From assembly GCA_964633725.1 (NCBI GenBank), contig CAZWHY010000008.1, positions 23,370-87,369 on the forward strand: DNA of 64,000 nt. The letters run 5' to 3'. This document shows, piece after piece, positions 17,363 to 26,576 of this stretch. Under the pieces are notes generated by a model that was given only the letters and a program-made list of their open reading frames with translations, made no database searches and was not told where the DNA came from. Origin of the DNA: Berkiella_A sp964633725 (GTDB lineage Bacteria; Pseudomonadota; Gammaproteobacteria; Berkiellales; Berkiellaceae). Made by a program: the position numbers and the translations under genes. Numbering within the stretch: the first letter of the stretch is position 1; every line of letters begins with the position of its first letter.

Positions 17363-17959
17363 TTAGACTTCTTTAAACTGTAGTTCAGTAATAAGCATTC
17401 CAGCAGGGTGAACCAGCTCTGAAGCACGTTGTACTGTCATGGTGATGACAATATCGTGGTCTTTTTTGCCTTCCATATTTTCAATAGAAATTTTTAGTGG
17501 CACTTTAATCATCCAAGCATAGAGGCCATTCTTAGAGCCTTCTTTTAAGACCTTCGCTGAACCATTAGGCGATACGTATAATAAAGATTTATTTTGGACA
17601 ATATTTTCTACCCACTTGGTTTTTTTAAGGAAGTTGGTATATTCTTGGAATGATTCTTTTGTGCAAAATTTTCTATTTTGTGTGATTTCTCGATGATATT
17701 GAATAAAATTCATATTGAACATGGACTCGAGCCTAGACATAGACTCTTGTATCGCGCCATTAGTCGATAGGTGTGGTAAATCTAAAGGTAATTTGCGAAT
17801 GCGTTTGGGGACGCGTTCTTCTAGTAGTTTGACCTGCTGTTCTAAGCCTTCTATACGTTCAACCATTTTAGCGGTATCGTGAGATTTTTCGGCTAATGCA
17901 GATGCGCAAAAAAGTGCAAAAGAAAGTGTGAGAATTGTTTTTAAAAATGAGTTTAGCAT
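17363..17959 (-). CDS. Exported DotI/IcmL-like protein (type IVB secretion family)
   Basis: A 198-aa protein with a signal peptide (residues 1-23, ending SALA), a short coiled coil at about 28-50, then a DotI/IcmL domain. The domain starts NMNFIQYHREI, continues with FCTKESFQEYTNFLKKT (the family has yFt-x-x-G-x-x-F-x-x-aL-x-x-S), then YAWMIKVPLKISI (Y-x-W-x-v-q-vP-l) and ITMTVQRASELVHPAGMLITEL at the end. In Dot/Icm systems DotI is an inner-membrane protein whose periplasmic domain belongs to this family. This one lacks a retained membrane helix, so it should be free in the periplasm. It lies one base after its paralogue. Whether it is part of the secretion machine is unknown. Confidence 0.82.
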   Translation of the reverse strand: MLNSFLKTILTLSFALFCASALAEKSHDTAKMVERIEGLEQQVKLLEERVPKRIRKLPLDLPHLSTNGAIQESMSRLESMFNMNFIQYHREITQNRKFCTKESFQEYTNFLKKTKWVENIVQNKSLLYVSPNGSAKVLKEGSKNGLYAWMIKVPLKISIENMEGKKDHDIVITMTVQRASELVHPAGMLITELQFKEV

Positions 17960-18652
17960 TTATACACCTAATTTGTAGTCTTCAAAAATAATATCGTCGA
18001 TCAACATTTGGTCAGCAGAGTATTCAACGGAACAGCGAGCCACTTTAACTTTCACATTTTTTTTGAGCGTTTGGAGTAATTTACCATTCGTATGACTTTG
18101 GATATATAGTGGCATTTCAATTTCCCAAGTATAAATATCCCTTTTTTTGTTAGGGATATTGGGGTGCTCTACTTTTTCAATTTTTGTATCAACAACTACA
18201 GGAGGCGCCAAAAGGAGAGCGCTATTGGTGAGCTTTCGTGCTTTTGTATTATGGGTAATATCATTGTCGGATAAAAATTTTTGCAACTGTTTATACGCTT
18301 TGGGGCTATAAAACTCGGAGGCTTCAGACAGTACATGACGAAAACTTAAGTAGTCAAAGTTGAGCGCTTCGGTTACCCCCATTGTTGTATATTCTAATAT
18401 ATCATCAAATGAGGCATGTGCCTCAGAAAGCGGTATAATTTGGAGCAATACAATATTCTTATCCAAATGATTTAGTGCGTAGTTTAGTTTTGAAACAGAC
18501 GACTCTAAGTTGTCTAACCTATAATCTAGCGTTTTAATATCACTGGGGACGGGGCTAAATTCGAAATCAATTGCTGGGGGGGCTGCATGAGCGGCGTGTC
18601 CTCCCAATAAGAATGAGCACAAAAGAGCAGTAAAAAATTTATTGATATTCAT
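17960..18652 (-). CDS. Exported DotI/IcmL-like protein, paralogue
   Basis: About 230 aa from the ATG at 18652, chosen because it begins a clean signal peptide (MNINKFFTALLCSFLLGG, cleaved after AHA). The frame is open to a start at 18712, which would put 20 extra residues before it. Residues of about 40-65 form a short coiled coil. The IcmL-like domain follows: NFDYLSFRHVLSEASEFYSP, AYKQLQKFLSD, then YTWEIEMPLYIQS and VKVARCSVEYSADQMLIDDI at the C-terminus. It is the first gene of a two-gene operon with the 198-aa paralogue. Full Dot/Icm genes are not visible nearby, so this is a satellite pair rather than the core locus. Confidence 0.78.
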   Translation of the reverse strand: MNINKFFTALLCSFLLGGHAAHAAPPAIDFEFSPVPSDIKTLDYRLDNLESSVSKLNYALNHLDKNIVLLQIIPLSEAHASFDDILEYTTMGVTEALNFDYLSFRHVLSEASEFYSPKAYKQLQKFLSDNDITHNTKARKLTNSALLLAPPVVVDTKIEKVEHPNIPNKKRDIYTWEIEMPLYIQSHTNGKLLQTLKKNVKVKVARCSVEYSADQMLIDDIIFEDYKLGV

Positions 18653-18862
18653 AAGTAGGCTACTAATTATATAAACTCTTACTATTATCAGACGTACCGA
18701 AGAGTCGGTCAACTGATTTTGTAAGGCAAGGCGTTGAATTCTTCTGTTTTTGCTAAAATTAGTTGTTAACTAGCCAACTATTTTGTTGATCTATTAGTGA
18801 AAAATGATACAGTAGAGTATATAAATATATAGGGATCTCTTTACAGAGAGGTGGTGTCTTCA

Positions 18863-19540
18863 ATGCTCCCGTATAAGTTTGTTGACTTAACTCATATTAT
18901 TCACCCTGATATTCCAACTTGGGATCAGATTTGTGGGTTTAGTATTACTCGAGATCAGGATTATGACAAAGGGTCTCTTGTGCATGCTATCTCTTGCCAA
19001 GCAGGTATTGGGACTCATATAGATGCGCCTATGCATTTTGTGCCGGGTGCAAAAAGTGTGGCTGATATCCCCATTGAAGATTTAGTTCTGCCATTGGTCA
19101 TTGTGGATGTCTCATCCAAAGCAGATGCTTCTTATCAAATCTGTGAAACAGATATTCGTGCATTCGAGCAAGCGAATGGTGAAATAGATGAAGGCTCATT
19201 TGTGATTGGTTTTACCGGTTGGGATCAATATTGGGGAACAGCAAGCCAATATCGTAATCTAAATGAGCAGGGTGACCTAGAAATCCCAGGATTTTCTATT
19301 GACGCAGCGGAATATTTATTATCGAAGAATATTGCCGGTATTGGGATTGATACCTTATCGCCAGATGGTGGGAATTTAGATTTTCCGGTACACCATTTGT
19401 TTTTAGGGGCGAATAAATTTATCGTTGAAAATTTAGCCAATGTGGGGCAAGTGCCGGTAAAAGGTGCACATATCATGATTTTGCCAATGAAAATGCAGGA
19501 TGTGAGTGAAGCCCCCGCCAGAGTCATTGCTTTAGTATAA
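18863..19540 (+). CDS. Cyclase-family metal-dependent hydrolase (kynurenine formamidase-like)
   Basis: Member of the cyclase/arylformamidase family. The metal-binding motif is GIGTHIDAPMHF (HxGTHxDxPxH type) near residues 48-59, after the typical opening FVDLTHIIHPDIPTW. The ATG at 18863 gives 225 aa; two GTG codons upstream are in frame, but the GAGAGG ribosome site fits the ATG best, with about 11 bases between. Relatives hydrolyse N-formylkynurenine or cyclic amides. With amino-acid catabolism elsewhere in the window, a role in tryptophan breakdown is possible, but no kynurenine genes are nearby. Confidence 0.8.
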   Translation: MLPYKFVDLTHIIHPDIPTWDQICGFSITRDQDYDKGSLVHAISCQAGIGTHIDAPMHFVPGAKSVADIPIEDLVLPLVIVDVSSKADASYQICETDIRAFEQANGEIDEGSFVIGFTGWDQYWGTASQYRNLNEQGDLEIPGFSIDAAEYLLSKNIAGIGIDTLSPDGGNLDFPVHHLFLGANKFIVENLANVGQVPVKGAHIMILPMKMQDVSEAPARVIALV

Positions 19541-19565
19541 ACAAAAATAAGATCCGGAGTTTTTT

Positions 19566-20327
19566 GTGAGTGATAATTTAGTATTAGCCCCCTGGATGTG
19601 CCCATCATTGCCAACATATTGGCCAGACCATCCACATTATGTATTTTCGGGAGAACCTAAAGTAGAATGCCAAGAATCTAGTTCTCCATTGATATTTAGT
19701 GGGTCTAAGATTCCAGTTAAGAAAATGACAACACAATTGGGAGGGCACGTTAGTAGCCTGTTTGGGCTTATGAAGCAAAGGGTGAAGCAAAAAGAGAAAC
19801 CTCTTACGCAATCTGGTGAGCTAGAATTAAGTCGTGAAGAAAAACCCCCAGAAACCACACCATTAATTCAGCACTCAAAAACCCTTATCGTACAAGCAAC
19901 CCAATATTTGGTGGAAGCCCAAAAGGAAGGGCAGTTACCACATCAAATTGCAGTAGAAGAATTTAACGCGGCCGCGACAGAAATTGTGCGGTTTGTAGAA
20001 CTGATTGCAGCACAGGTAAGCAGACGTGCTAAAATTTCGGGGATTGAAATATTGGACTTTAGTCAAGATACTTTATTTAGTAGAGGCGCTAATAACGGCA
20101 GCAAACCTATAGATACCAATTCCTTTATTGAACCAGGACAACGTAAGGATATTTTTCGTTTAGCGCAAGGTGCTTTGGTTTATATCAACAAACATCTTTT
20201 ATTTAGCGGTTTGCAAGATGAAAAATTATACAGTCAATGCGTTACCAAGTTGACAGCGATGGTGATGCGAGGCGTGGAAAATGAAGCATCCGTCGTTGGC
20301 GCTAAGAAAAAAGGTTTGAGCTTTTAA
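19566..20327 (+). CDS. Unrecognised 253-aa protein
   Basis: No family recognised. It begins at a GTG preceded by GGAG at good spacing, 25 bp after the cyclase gene, so the two are likely co-transcribed. Residues of about 20-100 are polar and low in complexity. Residues of about 105-250 are helical (TLIVQATQYLVEAQ, AAATEIVRFVELIAAQV, FRLAQGALVYINKHLLF). There is no signal peptide or membrane span. The stop overlaps the convergent yfjD gene by 4 bp. Confidence 0.6.
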   Translation: MSDNLVLAPWMCPSLPTYWPDHPHYVFSGEPKVECQESSSPLIFSGSKIPVKKMTTQLGGHVSSLFGLMKQRVKQKEKPLTQSGELELSREEKPPETTPLIQHSKTLIVQATQYLVEAQKEGQLPHQIAVEEFNAAATEIVRFVELIAAQVSRRAKISGIEILDFSQDTLFSRGANNGSKPIDTNSFIEPGQRKDIFRLAQGALVYINKHLLFSGLQDEKLYSQCVTKLTAMVMRGVENEASVVGAKKKGLSF

Positions 20328-21637
20328 TCTGGCTTTGAACTTTGGTCTGGGTCTTGGGTTAATGTATCTATATCGCTACTGGATTCTCGGGGGATTATTT
20401 TGATGGTTTTAATCCGATTGTCTTGTACTTGTATCACTTCTATCACTACATGATTGATTAGGCAGCAAGTGCCTGTGCTTGGAATGGTCTGTAAATATTC
20501 AACGATTAAGCCGCTTAATGTTTTAGGCCCCTCCAATGAGAAATTTAGGCTTAGACTTTTATTGATGTCTCTTAATGTGGCACTACCATCTATAAAAATT
20601 GAACCATCTTCTTGTGGATGTATATCCTGATGGGTTGCAGATGCCATATCCGTGGTAAATTCACCAACGATTTCTTCAAAAATATCCTCCAGCGTAATCA
20701 AGCCTTCTAGGTCGCCATATTCATTGACGATTAGAGCCAGGCGTTTTTTGTGGGTTTTAAAATTGACAAGCTGATTGGCGAGGGAGCTGCCTTCTGGCAC
20801 AAAATAAGGCTCCATAAGGATGTCTTTGAGTTTGTCCTTACTGCTTTTCTCATTGGCAAGCAAGTGCAAAGCATGCTTTACGTGCAAGACGCCAACAATA
20901 TCATTTAAGTCTTCTTCATACACAGGCAAAAAAGTATGCTGGGTACTGGCAAGCTGGCCTTTGATGGCTTCCCAATTATTGGTTAAATCAATGCCAATAA
21001 TTTCATTGCGTGGGATCATGATGTCTTCTATACGAACTTTTTCTAGATCTAATATACCGAGCAGCATGGAGCGGTGAGAGGCATGCACGCGTTCAGATGT
21101 TTCATGCACAATCGTTCTAAGCTCTTCTTTACTCAGGGATACATGATTAAACTTCTCAACGTGGATTCCGAATAGTCTTAATAAGCCATTAGAGACGATA
21201 TTGACAAGCCAGACTAAAGGGTAGAGTACAACCAATAGAAACTTTAAAATACCAGAAGCTGGGAAGGCGATTTTTTCGGGATACAAGGCAGCTAAGGTTT
21301 TGGGAGAGACTTCTGCAAAAATTAAGATAACCACCGTCAGCAGGATGCTCGCGATAAGTACACCCATATCCCCCCAAATCCGAATAGCAATGATAGAGGC
21401 AATAGCAGATGCCATTATATTCACAAAATTATTACCCAATAAAATGACACCCAATAGTCTATCGGGGCGCTCCAGCATCTTTTGTACTCGTTTTGCTGCA
21501 CGAGATTCTTTGCTCAAGTGTTTCAATCTAAAGCGGTTGATAGACATCATGCTGGTCTCACTGCCAGAGAAAAAGGCAGATAGAATTAATAAGACCAGCA
21601 TAATAGAGAGAAGCAAAGGGATAGAGGCGTTTGTCAT
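20324..21637 (-). CDS. yfjD: CNNM/HlyC-CorC family membrane protein (YfjD/CorB-like)
   Basis: A 437-aa inner-membrane protein with an N-terminal DUF21 (CNNM) transmembrane domain at about residues 1-190 (SGSETSMMSINRFRLKHL is typical), a pair of CBS domains at about 200-330 and a C-terminal CorC_HlyC FAD-binding-like domain from about 345. The family is linked to magnesium or cobalt efflux. The start ATG overlaps the ypjD stop by 4 bp. In E. coli yfjD and ypjD also lie next to ffh, so this is a conserved neighbourhood. Confidence 0.88.
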   Translation of the reverse strand: MTNASIPLLLSIMLVLLILSAFFSGSETSMMSINRFRLKHLSKESRAAKRVQKMLERPDRLLGVILLGNNFVNIMASAIASIIAIRIWGDMGVLIASILLTVVILIFAEVSPKTLAALYPEKIAFPASGILKFLLVVLYPLVWLVNIVSNGLLRLFGIHVEKFNHVSLSKEELRTIVHETSERVHASHRSMLLGILDLEKVRIEDIMIPRNEIIGIDLTNNWEAIKGQLASTQHTFLPVYEEDLNDIVGVLHVKHALHLLANEKSSKDKLKDILMEPYFVPEGSSLANQLVNFKTHKKRLALIVNEYGDLEGLITLEDIFEEIVGEFTTDMASATHQDIHPQEDGSIFIDGSATLRDINKSLSLNFSLEGPKTLSGLIVEYLQTIPSTGTCCLINHVVIEVIQVQDNRIKTIKIIPRESSSDIDTLTQDPDQSSKPD

Positions 21638-22410
21638 AGGAAAAATTTAGATCCAAAATATGAAATAAAAATTAAGGCAAAGCCAGAGGTTGTGCCTAAA
21701 ACGGCTGTTTGTGCTCGCCAGCCTAAGATATAACGGCCTAGAAGTAGCCCAACCAAAACAAACCATGCCACAAAAGACAAAATAATTTCTGGTTGATGAC
21801 CCAGCTCAGGATGTTGTGATTGGAACAATAGACCACTGACTAAAGCAAGAGATAAGCAAAGCACACCCAGCCAAACAAAGCGAAATAATAAAGATTCCAT
21901 TGTTTGTAAAGGGGGTAATAGTTTTAGTAACCTAGATTGCATTGGATATTTTAGCTTGTAATGCTGAAAGCCGAATAATAAAGACTGCATGCAGGCCAAG
22001 CACAATGTGCTTGTCGCAAATAATGAAATAAGAATATGGCCAACCATACCTGGGTAATCTTTGGTTTCTACAATATCATGGTGTGCATAAAAAGCGCTTA
22101 AGAGTAGAACCACAATGGTAATGGGGTAGGCAAATAGCGCAAGGTTCTCGATTTTGCTTAAGTTTGAAAATAATAAAATGCTGATATTTAATAGCCAGAA
22201 CATCATTGAGAGCAAAATAAAGCCATCTAAATTTTGCCCGCCAGGGGTTTCAATGAGACGATAAAGTAAATAGCCGTGGCTGAGTACACTCAGCAAGCTT
22301 GTTAACTTGAACGCGTAACGCAGACTCGTTCGAAATTTTAACAACTGGACTGCTTGACAGCTCAGCGATATAATATATGCAATGCAGCTAACAAATGTGA
22401 GAAAAACCAT
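21634..22410 (-). CDS. ypjD: CcsA-like inner-membrane protein YpjD
   Basis: A 258-aa protein with about eight transmembrane helices and the cytochrome c assembly (CcsA/ResC) domain pattern, including conserved histidines near 92, 105 and 110 region and a tryptophan-bearing segment near residue 216 (SFVAWFVLVGLLLGRYILGWRA). Its role is not well established; E. coli YpjD is a non-essential heme-handling-like membrane protein. It is divergent from ffh with a 108-bp gap that must hold both promoters and is co-oriented with yfjD through a 4-bp overlap. Confidence 0.85.
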   Translation of the reverse strand: MVFLTFVSCIAYIISLSCQAVQLLKFRTSLRYAFKLTSLLSVLSHGYLLYRLIETPGGQNLDGFILLSMMFWLLNISILLFSNLSKIENLALFAYPITIVVLLLSAFYAHHDIVETKDYPGMVGHILISLFATSTLCLACMQSLLFGFQHYKLKYPMQSRLLKLLPPLQTMESLLFRFVWLGVLCLSLALVSGLLFQSQHPELGHQPEIILSFVAWFVLVGLLLGRYILGWRAQTAVLGTTSGFALIFISYFGSKFFL

Positions 22411-22518
22411 AAAATCTTAACTAATTTGTGTAATAACACTAGGATCATCGCATAGCTCTGGCATTGATGAAATAGCCTTTGGTATCATGCTCCAAAAAAA
22501 CATGGGGAAGAGTAGAGA

Positions 22519-23898
22519 ATGTTTGAAAATTTAACCGATCGTTTAAGCAAGGTTTTCAAAAATGCCATCGGTCGTGGCAAGCTGACTGACGAAAACATGA
22601 AAGATACGCTCAGAGAAGTGAAAAAAGCGTTGCTTGAAGCGGATGTGGCTTTGGATGTGGTGAAATCTTTTATCAAAGAGCTAAGAGAAAGCGCCAAAGG
22701 CATGGAAGTTAAGAAAAATATTTCCCCCGCCCAAGCTTTAGTTAAGCTAGTCAACGATCAACTTGTTGCTGTAATGGGAGAAAAGTGTGAAAGCTTAAAC
22801 TTAAAATCCCAAGCTCCTATCGTTGTTTTGATGGCAGGGCTACAAGGCTCAGGTAAAACCACGAGCACTGCAAAGTTAGCATTATGGTTAAAAGAGCGGC
22901 AACAAAAATCTGCACTCGTTGCGAGTTGTGATATTTATCGCCCTGCGGCTATCAAACAATTAGAAAGGTTAGCCGAAGAGGTGGATGCTAGTTTTTACCA
23001 AGCAGCTGAAAACACAGCGCCTGTTGATATTGCACGTCAAGCGGTCGCGGAAGCAAAAAAACAAAATAAAGATGTGGTGATTATTGATACCGCGGGTCGT
23101 TTGTCTATCGATAAAGATATGATGAATGAAATTAAAGCGATACAGCAGGCTATTAACCCCACAGAGACATTATTTGTCGTAGATGGTATGACAGGGCAAG
23201 ATGCAGCAAAAACCGCCCAGATCTTTAATGATGTTTTGAGTCTCACCGGTGTGGTTGTCACTAAGATGGATGGTGATGCGCGTGGGGGCGCTGTGCTGTC
23301 TATTCGCTATTTGACCCAAAAACCGATTAAATTTGTGGGAATGGGAGAGAAAATAGAGTGCTTAGAGCCTTTTTATCCTGAGCGAACCGCGTCCCGTATT
23401 CTGGGCATGGGAGATGTACTTTCTTTAGTTGAAGAACTAGAACGTACTATCGATAAAAAAGAAGCCGAGCGTTTAAGCAAGAAATTGCAAAAAGGCGCTG
23501 GCTTTAATCTAGAAGACTTTCGTTCACAAATTTTACAAATGCAGAAAATGGGTGGCATGGCTGGGCTAATGGATAAAATGCCGGGTATGGGACAGATGCC
23601 AGAAGAAGTAAAATCCAAAGCGAATGATAAATCGATGGATCATATGCTAGCTGTGATTAACTCTATGACTAAACTAGAGCGTAGAAAACCTATTTTGATC
23701 AAAGGATCACGTAAACGCCGTATTGCTTTAGGCGCCGGCACCACGATTCAAGAAGTTTCTCGAGTCTTAAAGCAATTTAATCAAATGCAGAAAATGATGA
23801 AAAAAATGGGCACCAAAGGTGGGATGGCCAAAATGATGCGAGGTATGAAAAATATGCCAGGCATGGATGGCATGATGCCACCAGATGGTAAGTTTTAG
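22519..23898 (+). CDS. ffh: Signal recognition particle GTPase Ffh
   Basis: The SRP54 homologue binds 4.5S RNA and signal sequences and docks with FtsY for co-translational membrane insertion. The N domain starts MFENLTDRLSKVF. The G domain carries the P-loop GLQGSGKTT near residue 107, DTAGR near 190 and TKMDGDARGGA near 245. The C-terminal M domain is Met-rich with many MxKM-type clusters and the RNA-binding helix SxSxR region (ILIKGSRKRRIALGAGTT). The length (459 aa) is typical. A dispersed hairpin repeat follows 30 bp after the stop. Confidence 0.97.
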   Translation: MFENLTDRLSKVFKNAIGRGKLTDENMKDTLREVKKALLEADVALDVVKSFIKELRESAKGMEVKKNISPAQALVKLVNDQLVAVMGEKCESLNLKSQAPIVVLMAGLQGSGKTTSTAKLALWLKERQQKSALVASCDIYRPAAIKQLERLAEEVDASFYQAAENTAPVDIARQAVAEAKKQNKDVVIIDTAGRLSIDKDMMNEIKAIQQAINPTETLFVVDGMTGQDAAKTAQIFNDVLSLTGVVVTKMDGDARGGAVLSIRYLTQKPIKFVGMGEKIECLEPFYPERTASRILGMGDVLSLVEELERTIDKKEAERLSKKLQKGAGFNLEDFRSQILQMQKMGGMAGLMDKMPGMGQMPEEVKSKANDKSMDHMLAVINSMTKLERRKPILIKGSRKRRIALGAGTTIQEVSRVLKQFNQMQKMMKKMGTKGGMAKMMRGMKNMPGMDGMMPPDGKF

Positions 23899-23928
23899 CA
23901 TCTTCAAAACATGAAGTATGCCCGATAA

Positions 23929-23988
23929 GCGGAGCGAATCATTTTCCTCTCCCAATGTTGGGAGAGGACGAGCGAAGCTCTGGTGAGG
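23929..23988. repeat. Dispersed double-hairpin repeat, copy 2
   Basis: Same layout as 3213-3280: GCGGAGCGAAT, a 10-bp stem (CCTCTCCCAA at 23946-23955 with TTGGGAGAGG at 23958-23967), a second stem (GAGC/GCTC at 23970-23980), then TGGTGAGG. The stem bases differ from copy 1 but pairing is kept in both. It lies directly 3' of ffh. Confidence 0.7.
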
Positions 23989-24075
23989 GTTACATTGAGC
24001 CTACCGTGACTGTTTTTTTGTGGTCGGAAGGGGGAAGCTTAGGATTTTTTAATAGGATGATAAAATAGGATATTT

Positions 24076-24465
24076 ATGAGCGCCAACTCAAGGAAGACTT
24101 TGCAAGAAATGTTTTTTAGCTTTGAGGGCAGAATAGGCCGAGCGGATGCGTGGTTTGGTGTTCTAATTGGATTTGCGATTCATTCGGTTTTAATTTCTTT
24201 AATAGTTTTTGCTGGCTTCTACGTTCTTATGGTTGACGAGTCAGGGCAAGCTGCACATAGCCTCGGGGGAATGATAATACTGGTTTTTGCCTTGGTGGGG
24301 TTGCTTTGCATTCCTATTTTTGTAAAACGACTCCATGATTTAAATCATTCGGGTTTCTATGTTGTTTTAATTGCGGTTCCATATCTTAATATTTTATTTA
24401 TAATTTACATGCTTTTTTTTAAAGGGTATGCACAGGAGAATATTTATGGGCCTCCTCCTGTTTGA
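24076..24465 (+). CDS. DUF805 family membrane protein
   Basis: A 129-aa membrane protein that opens with the DUF805 signature FSFEGRIGRADAWFGVLIG, has three to four transmembrane helices and the conserved FVKRLHDLNHSGFY motif. The family has no assigned biochemical function. It stands alone between ffh and a convergent transporter gene. Confidence 0.88.
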   Translation: MSANSRKTLQEMFFSFEGRIGRADAWFGVLIGFAIHSVLISLIVFAGFYVLMVDESGQAAHSLGGMIILVFALVGLLCIPIFVKRLHDLNHSGFYVVLIAVPYLNILFIIYMLFFKGYAQENIYGPPPV

Positions 24466-24559
24466 ATAACAAAGCATATTACTTAGGTATGAAACTTATT
24501 TTGGCCCATGGAGTGAAGGTAGGGTGTCGCCAGATCTTAGTTTCCAAATATGTATGCGA

Positions 24560-25501
24560 TTATTTTAAAGACTTGGCTAATTTAGAGCTCGGAAAAAATT
24601 GCTTTTGAAATCTATTCAATAGAGCTGTCAGGCTGTCTTTGCGAGTCATAACCAAAGCATTACCCATCAATACCATTGCGATGCCTATATAATCCTCAAT
24701 AGTCCAGACAAATGACTCAAAAATGGCCGATATGATTAGGGCGACAATGGGGAAAAATAAAGTCGTATAAACAGCTTTCTCAGCACCTAAACGTTGGATC
24801 AAAGACAAATAAGCCACAAACCCAATGACAGTGCCTGGAATGGCTAAATATAATAACCCTAAGTTATACGACATAGAAAAATCATAGGTAAAGGAAATAT
24901 CTTTAACCAGACAAATCAATACTAAAAAGCATGAGCCATATAACATCCCATAGAAAGTACTGGCTAAAAGCGGTATTTTAAGTGCGCCACAGCGGCTAGA
25001 GACTTGATTTGCAAGAGAAAAAGAGTATGTTCCGACAAGAGCTAATAATAATCCCCAGCAGGCATGATTATCCAAATCAAATTTTCTCAACTCAGGTAAA
25101 AAGACACAACATAGTCCACCCAGCCCTAAAAGTGAGCCAAAAAGCATTCTAGGGGTAATCTTCTTTTTGAAGAAAATAGCACTGTTGAACATGATCATCA
25201 CAACGCTAGAGGAAAAAATAATCGACAATAAACCCGAGGGTAAATAAGGCGCGGCATGGTAAATGAATACAAAATTGGTCGAGAAAAGCAGCATGCCGAG
25301 CAATATCATGCTGATATGTTGTTTTAAGGTATATTTTAGTGGAATCTTCTTTATCCGAAGGGCAAAAAATATTATGATTGCAGCGATGGCAAAACGGTAC
25401 AGTATAGAGACTTCCGCGGCCACAGGCCCAACTTGGTGTTTTATGGCTATCCAAGTCGTGCCCCAGAGCAATACAATCGATAAATATAGAAGTGCGTTCA
25501 T
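24560..25501 (-). CDS. EamA-family (DMT) metabolite exporter
   Basis: A 313-aa protein with ten hydrophobic helices arranged as two EamA repeats (about residues 1-135 and 148-285). It begins with LLYLSIVLLWGTTWIAIKHQVG, a standard drug/metabolite transporter opening. Family members export amino acids, purines or other small metabolites; the substrate cannot be predicted here. It is transcribed away from the rpsP operon with a 254-bp gap between them. Confidence 0.88.
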   Translation of the reverse strand: MNALLYLSIVLLWGTTWIAIKHQVGPVAAEVSILYRFAIAAIIIFFALRIKKIPLKYTLKQHISMILLGMLLFSTNFVFIYHAAPYLPSGLLSIIFSSSVVMIMFNSAIFFKKKITPRMLFGSLLGLGGLCCVFLPELRKFDLDNHACWGLLLALVGTYSFSLANQVSSRCGALKIPLLASTFYGMLYGSCFLVLICLVKDISFTYDFSMSYNLGLLYLAIPGTVIGFVAYLSLIQRLGAEKAVYTTLFFPIVALIISAIFESFVWTIEDYIGIAMVLMGNALVMTRKDSLTALLNRFQKQFFPSSKLAKSLK

Positions 25502-25755
25502 TCTTTAAGGTTTGCTCTGTATTTTAAATAATTTAATAGAGTTTCATCATAAGCTAAGTCAAACAGACTAAGCAAGGTAAATCAATAATATTACTGCATA
25601 AAATGAAGCTTTCTCGAATTATTTGAGGAATATAGCTTGTTCCCGGTTTTCAAACTGTTAAGTTTAGCGTAACATTAGTCCCCTTTAGTTTGCGGAGTGC
25701 CGCACAAAAACAATTTGTTAGCTAACATATTAAAGATAAATTTAGAGGTGTTATT
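25502..25755 (+). promoter_or_regulatory. rpsP operon leader / divergent promoter region
   Basis: AT-rich 254-bp gap between the divergent exporter and rpsP. It holds a small hairpin (TGCGG AGTG CCGCA near 25694-25707) about 50 bp before rpsP and a ribosome site TTAGAGGTG before its ATG. No promoter boxes could be assigned with confidence. Confidence 0.4.
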
Positions 25756-26025
25756 ATGGTTGTTATTCGCTTAGCTCGTAAAGGCGCGAAGAAGCGTCCT
25801 TTTTACAATATCGTTGTGCAAGACAAACGTTCAAAACGTGATGGTCGATTCATTGAAAGAGTTGGCTATTTCAACCCTGTTGCTCAAGGCAAAGAAGTTG
25901 AACTACACATAGTTTTAGCAAGAGTCAATTACTGGCTTGAAAATGGTGCTCAGGTTTCTGTGCGTGTAGCAACATTGCTGAAGCAACATAACAAAGCATT
26001 AGCAGCTGCAGCTGCTGCTGCCTAA
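25756..26025 (+). CDS. rpsP: 30S ribosomal protein S16
   Basis: Small ribosomal subunit protein needed for 30S assembly. It opens MVVIRLARKGAKKRPFYNIVV and has FIERVGYFNP, both diagnostic of S16. The length is 89 aa and the tail is an alanine run. It is the first gene of the canonical rpsP-rimM-trmD-rplS operon. Confidence 0.97.
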   Translation: MVVIRLARKGAKKRPFYNIVVQDKRSKRDGRFIERVGYFNPVAQGKEVELHIVLARVNYWLENGAQVSVRVATLLKQHNKALAAAAAAA

Positions 26026-26039
26026 GTTTTGATTTAGGT

Positions 26040-26576
26040 ATGGGTTTGATGAGTAGTACAGTGGTCGATGAGAAAATGGTTGTGGTTGGACGTTTAGGAC
26101 GTCCATACGGTGTGGCTGGTTGGCAACACATACAATCTTTTATGCAACAAAAAGACAGTCTTACGCAGTTTACGGATTGGTTTATTGAGTCAGAGTCCGA
26201 AGGTTGGGTGCGCCACAAAGTGTCGCATATCAAGCCGCATGATAAGGATTTTGTCGCAAAGCTCAGTGGCATGAAAGATAAAGAGCACGCGGCTTTATTT
26301 AGTAATCTCAAAATAGCGATACCACGTAGCCAACTGTCTAACATATCAGATGGTGAGTTTTACTGGTCTGATTTGGAAGGCTTGTCTGTTAAGACAAAAG
26401 AAGGCGTTGATTTAGGTAAAGTTGCGTTTTTATATGACAATGCGGACACGGATGTGTTGGTTGTTAGAGCCAAAGAGAAAGAACGACACATACCTTTTGT
26501 TTGGCAAGACACTGTTTTAGATGTGGACTTTACAGAGGGTCTCATCACGCTAGATTGGGACTTTGATATCACTTGA
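26040..26576 (+). CDS. rimM: 16S rRNA processing protein RimM
   Basis: Ribosome maturation factor that binds S19 and the 30S head. The N-terminal RimM barrel carries VVVGRLGRPYGVAGW, and the PRC-like barrel carries FYWSDLEGLSV and IPFVWQDTVLDVDF. There are 178 aa from the ATG at 26040; a second ATG at 26049 is also possible and neither has a clear ribosome site. The stop TGA overlaps the trmD ATG by one base. Confidence 0.95.
   Translation: MGLMSSTVVDEKMVVVGRLGRPYGVAGWQHIQSFMQQKDSLTQFTDWFIESESEGWVRHKVSHIKPHDKDFVAKLSGMKDKEHAALFSNLKIAIPRSQLSNISDGEFYWSDLEGLSVKTKEGVDLGKVAFLYDNADTDVLVVRAKEKERHIPFVWQDTVLDVDFTEGLITLDWDFDIT

Noticed and set aside
22411..22518. 4.5S RNA gene next to ffh
   Set aside because: The 108-bp gap has no GGAA tetraloop hairpin or other SRP RNA features; it only has to hold the divergent promoters.
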